Part shown: positions 51,131-60,359 of the stretch, piece after piece
How the letters are laid out: the number at the start of each line of letters is the position of its first letter
Numbering within the stretch: position 1 is the stretch's first letter
Origin: Algoriphagus sp.
GTDB taxonomy: Bacteria; Bacteroidota; Bacteroidia; Cytophagales; Cyclobacteriaceae
DNA length: 64,000 bases
Assembly (NCBI RefSeq): GCF_024305035.1
Contig: NZ_JAMWZB010000016.1
Span: 1-64,000, forward strand
Direction: 5' to 3'
Program-made: the position numbers and the translations under genes
Notes under the pieces: model-generated
Databases searched by the model: none
What the model was told of the DNA's origin: nothing
Seen by the model: the letters and a program-made list of their open reading frames with translations, nothing else

Positions 51131-54070
51131 ATGATTGTAGATGCTGAAAAGCCATTTCAAATCGTTTATTCTATATTTAGCCATGAGTATTTAGGCCTGT
51201 TGATCGAATCTTTTGTCGTTCAAATTGATGATAAAGGCCGTCTTTCTTATGCCTATCAAAACATCAGCTCAGCCAATGCCCAGGAGTTTGATTCAGGGCT
51301 TGACAAGCGAGATTATGAGTTGATTAAAATGATGGATGCGTTGCAGCCTGATTTGCTCATCAAACCGCACATCAAGCGAAAGAACCTTCGTCCCAAAGAA
51401 TATTTGCAGCGGATTTTTGATCCCAAAACAGAGGACTTGACAGTACAGCGGTTGCTAGAAGAGGGACTGGAGATTCGTCGAGCCAAAATTCTCCCATTGC
51501 TGATCGGTAAACGACTTTTTGAAATGGGTTCAGACGGGAATCCCACTTGGCGAGAGATCACTGTCAATCCGGTGGGAGCATCTATTATGTTTCATTTTTT
51601 CCGAAACCCTGAAAACACACATTATTTTCCAACCATAAAGTATGAAGGAAAAAAAATAGAGTGGCAATACAAAGGGGGGTATCTCATTTGTAAAGATCCG
51701 GCATGGCTAATTGTCAATCAGCAACTTTTTCATTTTGAACAGGAAGTTGATGGAAAAAAATTGTTGCCTTTTCTCAATAAGAAATTCATCGTCATTGATA
51801 AAAAAATGGAGCCTACCTACTTCAGGAAATTTATGGCTCCACTTCTCAAGCAATATGATGTAGATGCCAAAGGATTCAAAATCGATACTGCAAGAGGTAC
51901 CCCGCAGGTTTTGTTGACCATTCAGGATTTACCGAGTAGCTCAAAGCAAGATCTTTTTGGAGAGGAAGCCGATACAGAAAAGGAAGAATTTATTGTGTTT
52001 GAGCTGCGGTTTCAGTACGGTGAAAATGATTTCCCAATCGAAACTGGAAAAGACCAATCGGCGGGTAAGTCTGTGGCACTTGTTGAAAAAGACGGAGATT
52101 TTATTTTCAAAAAGACCATTCGAAGCCTTCAGAAAGAAAAATCATTTGGTAAAGTATTAAATGATCTTGGCCTGCCTGTGCGGGAAGGGAAAGTTTCTTG
52201 GTCAAAGACTAAAGCTTTTGAGTGGATTTCGGATCATGAAGAGGAACTGGAAGCCAAAAAGATAAAAATCGTACAACGCAAAAATCCTGAAGGAAAAGTT
52301 TACCATATCGGAAAAGCTCAAATCACCATTGAGGTCAATGAAAACATTGACTGGTTTGATGTCAAAGCGATGATCAAATTTGGGATCTACTTGGTTCCTT
52401 TCTCCAAAATCCGAAGTATGATCTTGAGTGGTAAAAGCGAATTTGAGCTTCCCAATGGAGAGACTGCCGTTATTCCTGCCTCATGGTATGTGAATTACGG
52501 AGAAATATTCTCATTCATGGAGGAAGGCAGTACCAAAGATCAAATTATCATGCGCAAGCACCATATTGCCTTGGCAAAGCAATTGGAAGAGGGCAATCTG
52601 GTGCAGCTTACGCTAAGCAGAAAATTAGAGCAGCTGCGGGATTTCGAAAGCATCGACGATTATGAGTTGCCCGAGTTTTTTGAAGGAACCCTTCGCCCAT
52701 ATCAAAAAGCAGGGTATAATTGGCTTCGTTTTCTGAATGAATTCCGTTTTGGAGGCTGTCTGGCAGATGATATGGGTTTGGGAAAAACGGTGCAAACTTT
52801 GGCCTTATTAGCATACGAAAAGCAAGAAAACCCGGGATTTACCTCGCTTTTGGTCATGCCGACTTCGCTGATTTACAACTGGGAACTGGAAGCTCGGAAA
52901 TTTGCACCGGATCTTAAGATTTTGGTGTACTCAGGAACCCAGCGGATTAAAGATCCCTGGAAATTCAGGGATTATGATTTGGTTTTGACTTCTTACGGTA
53001 TCACCCGATTGGATGTGAATATTTTGAAGGATTTTTACTTCAATTACATCATCCTCGACGAATCTCAAGCGATTAAAAACCCGAGTAGTAATATTGCCTT
53101 AGCTGTCAATAAATTGAAGAGTAAGCAAAAGCTGATTCTTACCGGTACCCCAGTCGAAAACGGGACTATGGACCTTTGGTCTCAGATGAATTTTATCAAC
53201 ACCGGTCTATTGGGAAATCAGAATTCCTTTAAAAAGAATTTTTTGCAGCCCATCGAAAAGCAGAATGATAAGGACAAAGCGATCAAACTGAATGCCCTGA
53301 TCAAACCCTTTATCCTTCGACGTCTTAAAACCCAAGTGGCTACGGACTTGCCGGAGAAAATCACCAATGTGAAATATTCGGCCATGACTCCTGCTCAAGA
53401 AAAAGTGTACGAAGAGGTTAAAACCTACTATCGAGAAAAAATCATTGGCGAACTCAGCATGGCAGGTCGGGGGTCGCAGCAGTTTACGTTGCTGCGTGGA
53501 CTTACCCAACTCCGGCAAATCGCCAATCATCCCAAGTTGGTTCGAGAGGATTACCAGGGGGATTCTGGAAAGCTGGAAGATGTGACTTACATGTTGCAAT
53601 CCACGATTTCAGAAGGGCACAAAGTCCTCGTGTTTAGTCAATTTGTCAGGCACTTGGCCATCATCAAAAAATACCTGGATGAGGAGGGAATAACCTATGC
53701 CTATTTGGACGGCTCAACCAAAGACCGGCAAGCTCAGGTAGAGAAATTCCAAGAACAAGATGAAGTGAAGGTATTTTTGATCTCACTTAAAGCAGGCGGT
53801 GTTGGGCTGAATCTGACTCGGGCCGAATATGTATTCCTTTTGGATCCCTGGTGGAATCCAGCTGTGGAAGCACAAGCGATCGACCGGGCACATCGAATCG
53901 GACAGGAAAACAAAGTGATCATTTACAAATTTATTTCCAGGGATTCGGTCGAGGAAAAAATCATGGCCTTACAAAACCGCAAACTAGCTTTGGCAGGTGA
54001 GTTGATTTCTACTGAAGAAAGCTTTATGAAAAGTCTGGATCAGCAGGATATTGCAGCGCTTTTGGATTAA
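51131..54070 (+). CDS. SNF2-family DNA-dependent ATPase (helicase-like)
   Basis: 979 residues. The N-terminal 500 residues, including a SWIM-less insertion typical of Bacteroidota SNF2 proteins, are not recognised in detail. The ATPase core starts at about 520: Walker A DDMGLGKTVQTLAL, Walker B ILDESQAIKN, and GTPVEN; the second lobe ends with the SNF2 motifs VGLNLTRAEYVFLLDPWWNP and QAIDRAHRIGQ. It probably moves along double-stranded DNA or remodels protein-DNA complexes, for example removing stalled polymerase. It stands alone between two terminators. Confidence 0.92.
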   Translation: MIVDAEKPFQIVYSIFSHEYLGLLIESFVVQIDDKGRLSYAYQNISSANAQEFDSGLDKRDYELIKMMDALQPDLLIKPHIKRKNLRPKEYLQRIFDPKTEDLTVQRLLEEGLEIRRAKILPLLIGKRLFEMGSDGNPTWREITVNPVGASIMFHFFRNPENTHYFPTIKYEGKKIEWQYKGGYLICKDPAWLIVNQQLFHFEQEVDGKKLLPFLNKKFIVIDKKMEPTYFRKFMAPLLKQYDVDAKGFKIDTARGTPQVLLTIQDLPSSSKQDLFGEEADTEKEEFIVFELRFQYGENDFPIETGKDQSAGKSVALVEKDGDFIFKKTIRSLQKEKSFGKVLNDLGLPVREGKVSWSKTKAFEWISDHEEELEAKKIKIVQRKNPEGKVYHIGKAQITIEVNENIDWFDVKAMIKFGIYLVPFSKIRSMILSGKSEFELPNGETAVIPASWYVNYGEIFSFMEEGSTKDQIIMRKHHIALAKQLEEGNLVQLTLSRKLEQLRDFESIDDYELPEFFEGTLRPYQKAGYNWLRFLNEFRFGGCLADDMGLGKTVQTLALLAYEKQENPGFTSLLVMPTSLIYNWELEARKFAPDLKILVYSGTQRIKDPWKFRDYDLVLTSYGITRLDVNILKDFYFNYIILDESQAIKNPSSNIALAVNKLKSKQKLILTGTPVENGTMDLWSQMNFINTGLLGNQNSFKKNFLQPIEKQNDKDKAIKLNALIKPFILRRLKTQVATDLPEKITNVKYSAMTPAQEKVYEEVKTYYREKIIGELSMAGRGSQQFTLLRGLTQLRQIANHPKLVREDYQGDSGKLEDVTYMLQSTISEGHKVLVFSQFVRHLAIIKKYLDEEGITYAYLDGSTKDRQAQVEKFQEQDEVKVFLISLKAGGVGLNLTRAEYVFLLDPWWNPAVEAQAIDRAHRIGQENKVIIYKFISRDSVEEKIMALQNRKLALAGELISTEESFMKSLDQQDIAALLD

Positions 54071-54087
54071 ACTATCACAAAAAGGGG

Positions 54088-54122
54088 AAAAGGGTGGGAA
54101 AGGTATTTTCTCACCCTTTTTT
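54088..54122 (+). terminator. intrinsic terminator after the SNF2 gene
   Basis: Stem AAAAGGGTG/CACCCTTTT extended by GAAA/TTTTC, with a final T-run. Confidence 0.82.
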
Positions 54123-54254
54123 ATTGGCTTGATTTTCAACTTGATAAAGCCTTGTGCTCGTTATTTAATCATAATTTATTGTTAAAACTTAGCTAATGGA
54201 TGGGATATTTTTCTAAATTAAACCAATACGATACCACTAAATACCTACCTGCAC

Positions 54255-55601
54255 ATGCCTAGAGCTAAAGCCGATAAAGATCGGAAAATCTTCGTGCTGG
54301 ACACCTCGGTGATCCTCTACGCACACAACTCTATTATGAACTTTGCCGAGCACGACGTAGTAATTCCAATTACTGTGCTTGAAGAGCTCGATCAATTTAA
54401 AAAGGGCAATGACACCAAAAACTTTGAGGCCCGAGAATTTATACGATTACTGGATAAGCTGTCCATGGATCACATGATTCATGAGTGGACACCGCTTAAT
54501 GGCAAGACAAAGGGAAATTTCAAAGTACTGATGAATCCCGAAAATAAAGTCAACGCCAATGTGATTTTTGGAGAAGAAAAAAATGACCATAAAATCCTCA
54601 ATGCGGCACTTTATCTCAAAGAGCATGAAAAAAACCGGAAGGTAATCCTGGTTTCCAAGGATATCAATCTTAGGTTAAAAGCCAAATCCTTGGAAATCCT
54701 TGCCGAAGATTACGAAACGGGTAAAATCAAAAATATCAATGAGCTAGAAAATACGGGAAAGTACATTTTGGATAATGTAGACCCCAAAGCGATCAATACG
54801 CTCTATGACTCGGGGTATATCGACGCCAAGGAAATTCTCGGAACCCGAAAGCGAAAAGCCAATGCCTATTACATTCTAAAAAGTGATAAGAACTCAGTTT
54901 TGGCTTTTTACAATCCTGAAGAAAATATTTTGGAGCGGGTGGACAAAAAGTTGGCCTACAATATCAAGCCTAAAAATGCTGAGCAGACTTTTGCCCTGCA
55001 TGCGATCACCAATCCAAACATCCGATTAGTATCCATTCAAGGAGTAGCTGGAACGGGAAAAACGCTCTTAGCGCTAGCCGGTGCATTGGAACAGCGAAGG
55101 GAATATAAGCAGGTATTTTTAGCAAGGCCTATTGTCCCTCTTTCCAATAAAGACATCGGCTACTTGCCGGGAGACATTAAGTCTAAGCTCAATCCCTACA
55201 TGGAGCCACTTTGGGATAATCTGAAATTCATTCAAAATCAGTACAAAGAGACCGATAAAGAATACCAGAAAATCACCGAATTGGTGAATCAGGAAAAGTT
55301 GGTTATTCAGCCTTTAGCCTATATCCGTGGACGATCACTGTCCAATATTTTTTTTATCGTGGATGAGGCGCAAAACTTGACTCCCCACGAAATCAAAACG
55401 ATTATTTCCCGTGCAGGAGAAAACACCAAAATTGTCTTCACAGGGGATGTACATCAAATTGATACGCCGTATTTGGATTCTCAGTCTAACGGCCTTTCTT
55501 ACCTCATTGACCGGGTAAAAGATCACCCCCTTTATGCACACATTAAGCTGGAGAAAGGGGAGCGATCCGAATTGGCGAATCTGGCCAATGAGTTGTTGTA
55601 A
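54255..55601 (+). CDS. PhoH-family ATPase with N-terminal PIN domain
   Basis: 448 residues. A PIN ribonuclease-like domain (about 8-150) shows the acidic residues VLDTSVILYAHNS, EELDQFK and VSKDINLRLKAKS. A PhoH/RecA-like ATPase follows (about 245-445) with Walker A GVAGTGKTLLALAGA, Walker B IFFIVDEAQNLTPHE and FTGDVHQID. PIN-PhoH fusions (PhoH2) act as RNA helicase/RNase in other bacteria. It ends with a strong terminator. Confidence 0.93.
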   Translation: MPRAKADKDRKIFVLDTSVILYAHNSIMNFAEHDVVIPITVLEELDQFKKGNDTKNFEAREFIRLLDKLSMDHMIHEWTPLNGKTKGNFKVLMNPENKVNANVIFGEEKNDHKILNAALYLKEHEKNRKVILVSKDINLRLKAKSLEILAEDYETGKIKNINELENTGKYILDNVDPKAINTLYDSGYIDAKEILGTRKRKANAYYILKSDKNSVLAFYNPEENILERVDKKLAYNIKPKNAEQTFALHAITNPNIRLVSIQGVAGTGKTLLALAGALEQRREYKQVFLARPIVPLSNKDIGYLPGDIKSKLNPYMEPLWDNLKFIQNQYKETDKEYQKITELVNQEKLVIQPLAYIRGRSLSNIFFIVDEAQNLTPHEIKTIISRAGENTKIVFTGDVHQIDTPYLDSQSNGLSYLIDRVKDHPLYAHIKLEKGERSELANLANELL

Positions 55602-55604
55602 TCA

Positions 55605-55642
55605 AAAAAGGGGCTGTCTGGCATTCGGGACAGCCCCTTTTT
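55605..55642. terminator. bidirectional intrinsic terminator
   Basis: Stem AAAAGGGGCTGTC/GACAGCCCCTTTT, loop about 10 nt, T-run on both strands. It lies between the convergent PhoH gene and the NRPS-side genes (55804 onwards), so it can serve both. Confidence 0.88.
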
Positions 55643-55803
55643 CTAGTTTTTTGAAATGGACATGAATGGATTACCGCGATTTCCGCACAGGTCTTTTTCT
55701 CCAAAGTCAAAAACCAAGCATGTAATGGGATGTACATCCACAGGAAGTAACCACTCGGGCCCTATAGAAAGGTTCACTTCCTAAAATCCTTCAATTTTAT
55801 AGC

Positions 55804-56487
55804 CTATATCGCTTCCAAAGGCCTTTTTATAAACGCATTGATGATTAGATCCATACAATCCACCGTTTTGATATCTTGACTTTTGAGTACTTTGTCTGTA
55901 GCTAAATGACAAATATAATTTGACTGTAGGTTTATTTGATGAAGATACCAGGACTGTTTATCAATTTTTAAATGAGAGTCACTTGGGTTTAACTCTTTAA
56001 GTGGAAGGGTTAAACCTCTACCATCAGCTTTAATTACCGCTTCCTTTTGAGTCCAAATCTTTAGGAATTCCCGATTTGGATCCATGGCAAGTTTTATTTG
56101 CATCCATTCTTTATCTGACAAATACTCCTGATAGGGATCAAAATCGATTGCTGCGAGTGACTCGATATCTATTCCGAGTTGATGGGTTTCACTCAGTGCA
56201 CAGACCACCATATTGCCAGAATGAGAAATACTAAATGAAAAAGGTCCATCTACCTCTGGCCTTTGGAAAGGGTTATAGCTAACCTGATTAAGGATGTTAG
56301 GGATATTGTAATATCTAGAGGCACAGTGTTTTAACATAACCTTTCCCAAAATGGAATTGGTTCTGTCTTTCCAGTTTCGGAACTGGCTCGCCTTATCCTG
56401 CATTGGTTTTGGCAATTGGTTTAGGTAATAGGCGAAAACCCTCTGCCCAAGTGGTTGATTTAGTAAAGCAAAGCTGATGTGTACCAT
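55804..56487 (-). CDS. 4'-phosphopantetheinyl transferase (Sfp type)
   Basis: 227 residues with the superfamily motifs GIDIESLAAIDF (magnesium-binding Asp, Glu) and FLKIWTQKEAVIKADGRGL (WxxKEAxxK), plus the upstream FSISHSGNMVVCAL. It moves phosphopantetheine from CoA to the serine of carrier domains. Its place as the last gene of the NRPS operon, 6 bp after the MATE gene, suggests that it activates the peptidyl carrier domain of that synthetase. Confidence 0.93.
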   Translation of the reverse strand: MVHISFALLNQPLGQRVFAYYLNQLPKPMQDKASQFRNWKDRTNSILGKVMLKHCASRYYNIPNILNQVSYNPFQRPEVDGPFSFSISHSGNMVVCALSETHQLGIDIESLAAIDFDPYQEYLSDKEWMQIKLAMDPNREFLKIWTQKEAVIKADGRGLTLPLKELNPSDSHLKIDKQSWYLHQINLQSNYICHLATDKVLKSQDIKTVDCMDLIINAFIKRPLEAI

Positions 56488-56493
56488 AAACTT

Positions 56494-57888
56494 CTAAATT
56501 AGTTCGCCAACTATCTTTCTGCTCTCGGGTTTGATCAGTTTAAAAAACCTAATCATTAAGAAAAAAGCATTGGCTGATAAACCTACAATCAATCCAGCCC
56601 ATAAACCTGAAACTCCCCAATCCATTTGGAATGCAAAAACATATCCAAAGGGAATCCCAATCAGCCAATAAGCCACCAAACCCAAATAGGCAGGAACTTT
56701 TACATCCTGAATTCCTCTCAAAATTCCCGCTGAGGTTGCTTGAAGGGCATCGGTAAGTTGAAAAATAGCTGCCATCAAAAGAACTATTTTGGCAAATTCT
56801 ATGACCTCAGACTCGCTGACAAATAATCTAGGTAAATAGTTGTACCCCAGTATCAAAAGGCACGAAAATACCGCTCCTATCAAACTTGCAAGTATCAGTG
56901 TCGATCGGCCTATGGCTTTAACTAAAGCCCAATCATTTTTACCAAAATAGAATGCCACTCGAATGGTCCCCGCTGTGCAGATTCCCATAGAAATCATAAA
57001 AGTCAGAGACGATATATAAAGCCCGATTTGATGAGCTGCTTGCTGTTGAGCTCCTAGCCATCCCGCCATCAAACCGGAAAATGCAAAAGCACCATTTTCT
57101 AAAGAAAACTGAATGCCAGAGGGAAGCCCAATTCGGAAAATATCTTTGATAATAGCATAGTCCACTTTAAAGGCACTTTGTAGCTCTTTTCGATATTCAG
57201 CAAAACTTTTTGAGGTAGCTAAATAATAGATAAATGCGATCAAAATAATTACTTGGGTCAATAGGGTTCCATATCCGGCTCCATTGAGTCCAAGCGCTGG
57301 CAGACCCCAATTTCCAAATATCAATAGATAATTAAGAAACACATTGATCGGCAGCGCAATCAGATTGATAATCATTACCATTTTTGTTTTCCCCAAGCCT
57401 TCAGAAAAATTAGTCAGTGCCACAAACCATGCTACCGGGATCAATCTCCATCCGATGATCACCAAATATCCCTCTGCAAGGAATGCCACCTCTTGGTCTT
57501 GCCCAAGGTGGTAAACAATCCCACTCCCAAAATAAAAGATCAATGCCAAGACCAAGGCAAATAGACCTCCTACCAACATTCCATTAACCAGTAGCTTAAG
57601 GGGTGAGCTATTGTCTGATTTTCCTAAGGCGGATGACACAAGCGGCGATAACGCCATCGGTAAGGCCAAGCATAAAATGACGGGTATCGTGGCAATATTG
57701 ATTACTAATGATGCAGCTGCCAATTGGTTGCTGTCAATAGAACCTACCATAAGCCCATCGATGATAGGCAGGAGTATTTGGGTCAGGTTGCTCAAAATAA
57801 TCGGCCAACCCAATGTCATGGTTAGCTTGACTTCTTCCTTGAAGGAATTTTGCTGGGATGAAAAGGCTATACGTGTTGAGGGTTCCAT
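56494..57888 (-). CDS. MATE-family efflux transporter
   Basis: 464 residues with 12 membrane helices in two MatE halves (start TLGWPIILSNLTQILLPIIDGLMVG, second half IKDIFRIGLPSGIQFSLENGAFAFSGLMAGWLG). Such proteins export organic compounds in exchange for Na+ or H+. Its start overlaps the TonB-receptor stop by one base, and the PPTase follows, so it belongs to the peptide operon and may export the NRPS product; this is inference from context. Confidence 0.93.
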   Translation of the reverse strand: MEPSTRIAFSSQQNSFKEEVKLTMTLGWPIILSNLTQILLPIIDGLMVGSIDSNQLAAASLVINIATIPVILCLALPMALSPLVSSALGKSDNSSPLKLLVNGMLVGGLFALVLALIFYFGSGIVYHLGQDQEVAFLAEGYLVIIGWRLIPVAWFVALTNFSEGLGKTKMVMIINLIALPINVFLNYLLIFGNWGLPALGLNGAGYGTLLTQVIILIAFIYYLATSKSFAEYRKELQSAFKVDYAIIKDIFRIGLPSGIQFSLENGAFAFSGLMAGWLGAQQQAAHQIGLYISSLTFMISMGICTAGTIRVAFYFGKNDWALVKAIGRSTLILASLIGAVFSCLLILGYNYLPRLFVSESEVIEFAKIVLLMAAIFQLTDALQATSAGILRGIQDVKVPAYLGLVAYWLIGIPFGYVFAFQMDWGVSGLWAGLIVGLSANAFFLMIRFFKLIKPESRKIVGELI

Positions 57889-60311
57889 TAGTTAGTCCTT
57901 GATTTTTCCTCATCCACACCGGTGTCTCTACTTCTAGAAGCCTTCAGTTTACTGTTTCCAAAATGATAGCTAAAGGACACCATGAACCTTCTGGTATCTT
58001 CAATTCTGCGTTGATCAACAGTAATTAATGATGAGCTGACTAATTGAGGTAAATAGTTTGTTTTAAAAATATCTGATACTCCTAGGGTGACGGAGCCTCG
58101 GTCATTTAGTATTGATTTTTGAGCGCCTACGTCTACAGTCCAACTAGTACCTGTCTTATACACTCCGAGTAAAGTGGGGGAATTATAAAATCCGGATAAT
58201 TCTATATTCCATGATTTAGGAAGTGAAAAGGTATTTTGTAGCGAAAGACTCATAGCGGTCATTTCTGCATCAAAACTTGTATTCAGGGTGTCAAATTTAT
58301 TTTGCACATAAAATCCTGTTACCGTACCATATACTTCCCACCATTCTGAAACAGTTAGTGGAGCGCTGATATTTAGAGTGAGTTGAGTTTGCTTGTCCAG
58401 ATTTACAAAGGTTCCTATGCTTCGATCGTTATCAAGTGGTAAATACAGATCTCCAAACAGGTTTGTAATTTGATTATAGGTTAAAGAGGAGGTAACTGTA
58501 GCGTGATAGGTATGCCCGATGGTCACAGTTGTGGCGTATTCAGGAAGTAAATTAGGATTGCCCTGCTCTAGATAAAACTCATTTAGCAAAACTTGGAAAG
58601 GATTTAGGTTTTTATAATTTGGGCGATTTATCCTTCTATTTGCTCCAAAAGACCAATCATGTTTTTCATTAGGAAGGTAGCTGAAACTTACACTCGGGAA
58701 AAAGTTTAAATAATTCCGCTCAAACAAAGCGTTTTCAAGTGACTGTTGACTTTGTAGATTACCTTTGGTTTGAGTGTGTTCTGCTCGTAAACCCGTGACG
58801 AGTTTATATTTTTCTCCCCAATTAATCCGGTAGGAAGTATATGCAGCGGTGACATTTTCAGCGTAAGAAAAATCATTGGATCGCTCGGTGTCTAGCATCA
58901 AATTACCTTCTTCATCTCGGAAAAACTCGAACTCATTGTCCGATTGAATATCGGTAAATTTCATTCCTAAACTCAAGTTGCCTGGACCGAGCGCAAATTC
59001 GGTGTCCGCTTTTATCGATTTGATATCGATAATCGTAGGGGCATTGGTGACATAAAAGTTTTCTGTAAGTATAGTACTCCCGGTAGGATCAAAAATTTGG
59101 TTAGGCTGACGATTATTCAGGCTATTATCAAAATAGGCATAATCTGCATCGAGGTTGAAAAATGTACCATTTTCATTTTGAAAGCGATAATTCAAATTAA
59201 ATGAAAGATCGGTGCGGGCGACTAAATTATTGCTCTCTGCCCGTAGCAAACCTTCAACGCCAGAGGAAGAAGCAATGGTCGCTTGGTCAGCTATTTCCAA
59301 TGATCCATCAAGAAAGCTCCCATTGGCCAAAAATCCAATGACACTTTTTGGCGACAGATTGACATCGACCCCAGTTTGGAAGGCATGCCGACTCAAAGCG
59401 AGATCACCTTGTGCCACTAAGTCTATGATTAAGTCTTTTTGCTGGGTTAAAAAGTCCTCATCGTAAGGATTTTGGTATCGATTATAACTATACGAGCCAA
59501 AGACGTTTAGCAAGTTGTTTCTATAGTTACCAGAAAGTGAGGTATTGTAGCGAGACTTGTTTCCTATGGAATAACCCGAACTAAACGACCCATTTGATCC
59601 CAAGTCTGAGTTTTTTTTCAGGACAATATTGATCACCCCTGAAGTTCCCACTGCATCAAACTGGGCTCCAGGCTCCGTGATTAATGCGATAGATTCGATT
59701 TGATCGGTTTGGATGGTTTGTAAATAAGCCGTAAGGTCAGCACCTGTTAGGGGAAGGATTTTTCCATTGATGGCTACAGTAGCGCCAGTTCTACCCAACA
59801 ATCTGATATTTCCAGCATTGTCGATGAGTACATTTGGTGTTTTTCTCAGCAGCTCCAAGGTACTTATTCCTACCGTAGTGATGCTTTGGGCTACGTTGAA
59901 AATAACCTGCCCCTGTTTTACCTCTAAGATTGGTATTTCGCCCTGTACCACCACTTCGTCTAGTATTTCCTCTAAATTCTCAAGTCTCACCTCCTTCCAA
60001 GGCAATTCGAGGTTGGAGCCTAAGTCAAATTTGTCGCTGGTGTAGGATTGATAGCCGACGAAGCTGATTTTTAACCAGTAGCTACCTGCCTCTAGTCCAG
60101 GGAGGATAAATTTACCAACGTCATCTGTGAACCCAACTTTAACCAGGTTTGAATCACTTGCGGTGTAGAGGGCCACATTGGCAAATGGAATGGGTAGGGT
60201 TTGGTTATCGAGCACTCTTCCTGTTATACTTGAGGGAGATTCTTGAGCTTGAGCCCAAAAGATGGATGTGATTGGAAAGAAAATACTTAAAATTAATAGG
60301 CGCTTTTTCAT
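57888..60311 (-). CDS. TonB-dependent receptor-like outer-membrane protein
   Basis: 807 residues: signal peptide (about 1-22), a carboxypeptidase-regulatory-like domain (about 28-105: ITGRVLDNQTLPIPFANVALY), a plug domain (about 125-230: VVVQGEIPILEVKQGQVIFNV, NIRLLGRTGATVAINGK), then an outer-membrane beta-barrel of the OMP_b-brl_3 type to the end. It lies 48 bp downstream of the NRPS gene and overlaps the MATE gene by one base. Uptake of the peptide, or of a metal carried by it, is plausible; a signalling role is also possible. No TonB box is clear. Confidence 0.88.
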   Translation of the reverse strand: MKKRLLILSIFFPITSIFWAQAQESPSSITGRVLDNQTLPIPFANVALYTASDSNLVKVGFTDDVGKFILPGLEAGSYWLKISFVGYQSYTSDKFDLGSNLELPWKEVRLENLEEILDEVVVQGEIPILEVKQGQVIFNVAQSITTVGISTLELLRKTPNVLIDNAGNIRLLGRTGATVAINGKILPLTGADLTAYLQTIQTDQIESIALITEPGAQFDAVGTSGVINIVLKKNSDLGSNGSFSSGYSIGNKSRYNTSLSGNYRNNLLNVFGSYSYNRYQNPYDEDFLTQQKDLIIDLVAQGDLALSRHAFQTGVDVNLSPKSVIGFLANGSFLDGSLEIADQATIASSSGVEGLLRAESNNLVARTDLSFNLNYRFQNENGTFFNLDADYAYFDNSLNNRQPNQIFDPTGSTILTENFYVTNAPTIIDIKSIKADTEFALGPGNLSLGMKFTDIQSDNEFEFFRDEEGNLMLDTERSNDFSYAENVTAAYTSYRINWGEKYKLVTGLRAEHTQTKGNLQSQQSLENALFERNYLNFFPSVSFSYLPNEKHDWSFGANRRINRPNYKNLNPFQVLLNEFYLEQGNPNLLPEYATTVTIGHTYHATVTSSLTYNQITNLFGDLYLPLDNDRSIGTFVNLDKQTQLTLNISAPLTVSEWWEVYGTVTGFYVQNKFDTLNTSFDAEMTAMSLSLQNTFSLPKSWNIELSGFYNSPTLLGVYKTGTSWTVDVGAQKSILNDRGSVTLGVSDIFKTNYLPQLVSSSLITVDQRRIEDTRRFMVSFSYHFGNSKLKASRSRDTGVDEEKSRTN

Positions 60312-60359
60312 GGGTTGTGGAGTTATTATCTGCGATAAAAAATTTTCTTCAGAGGGTTA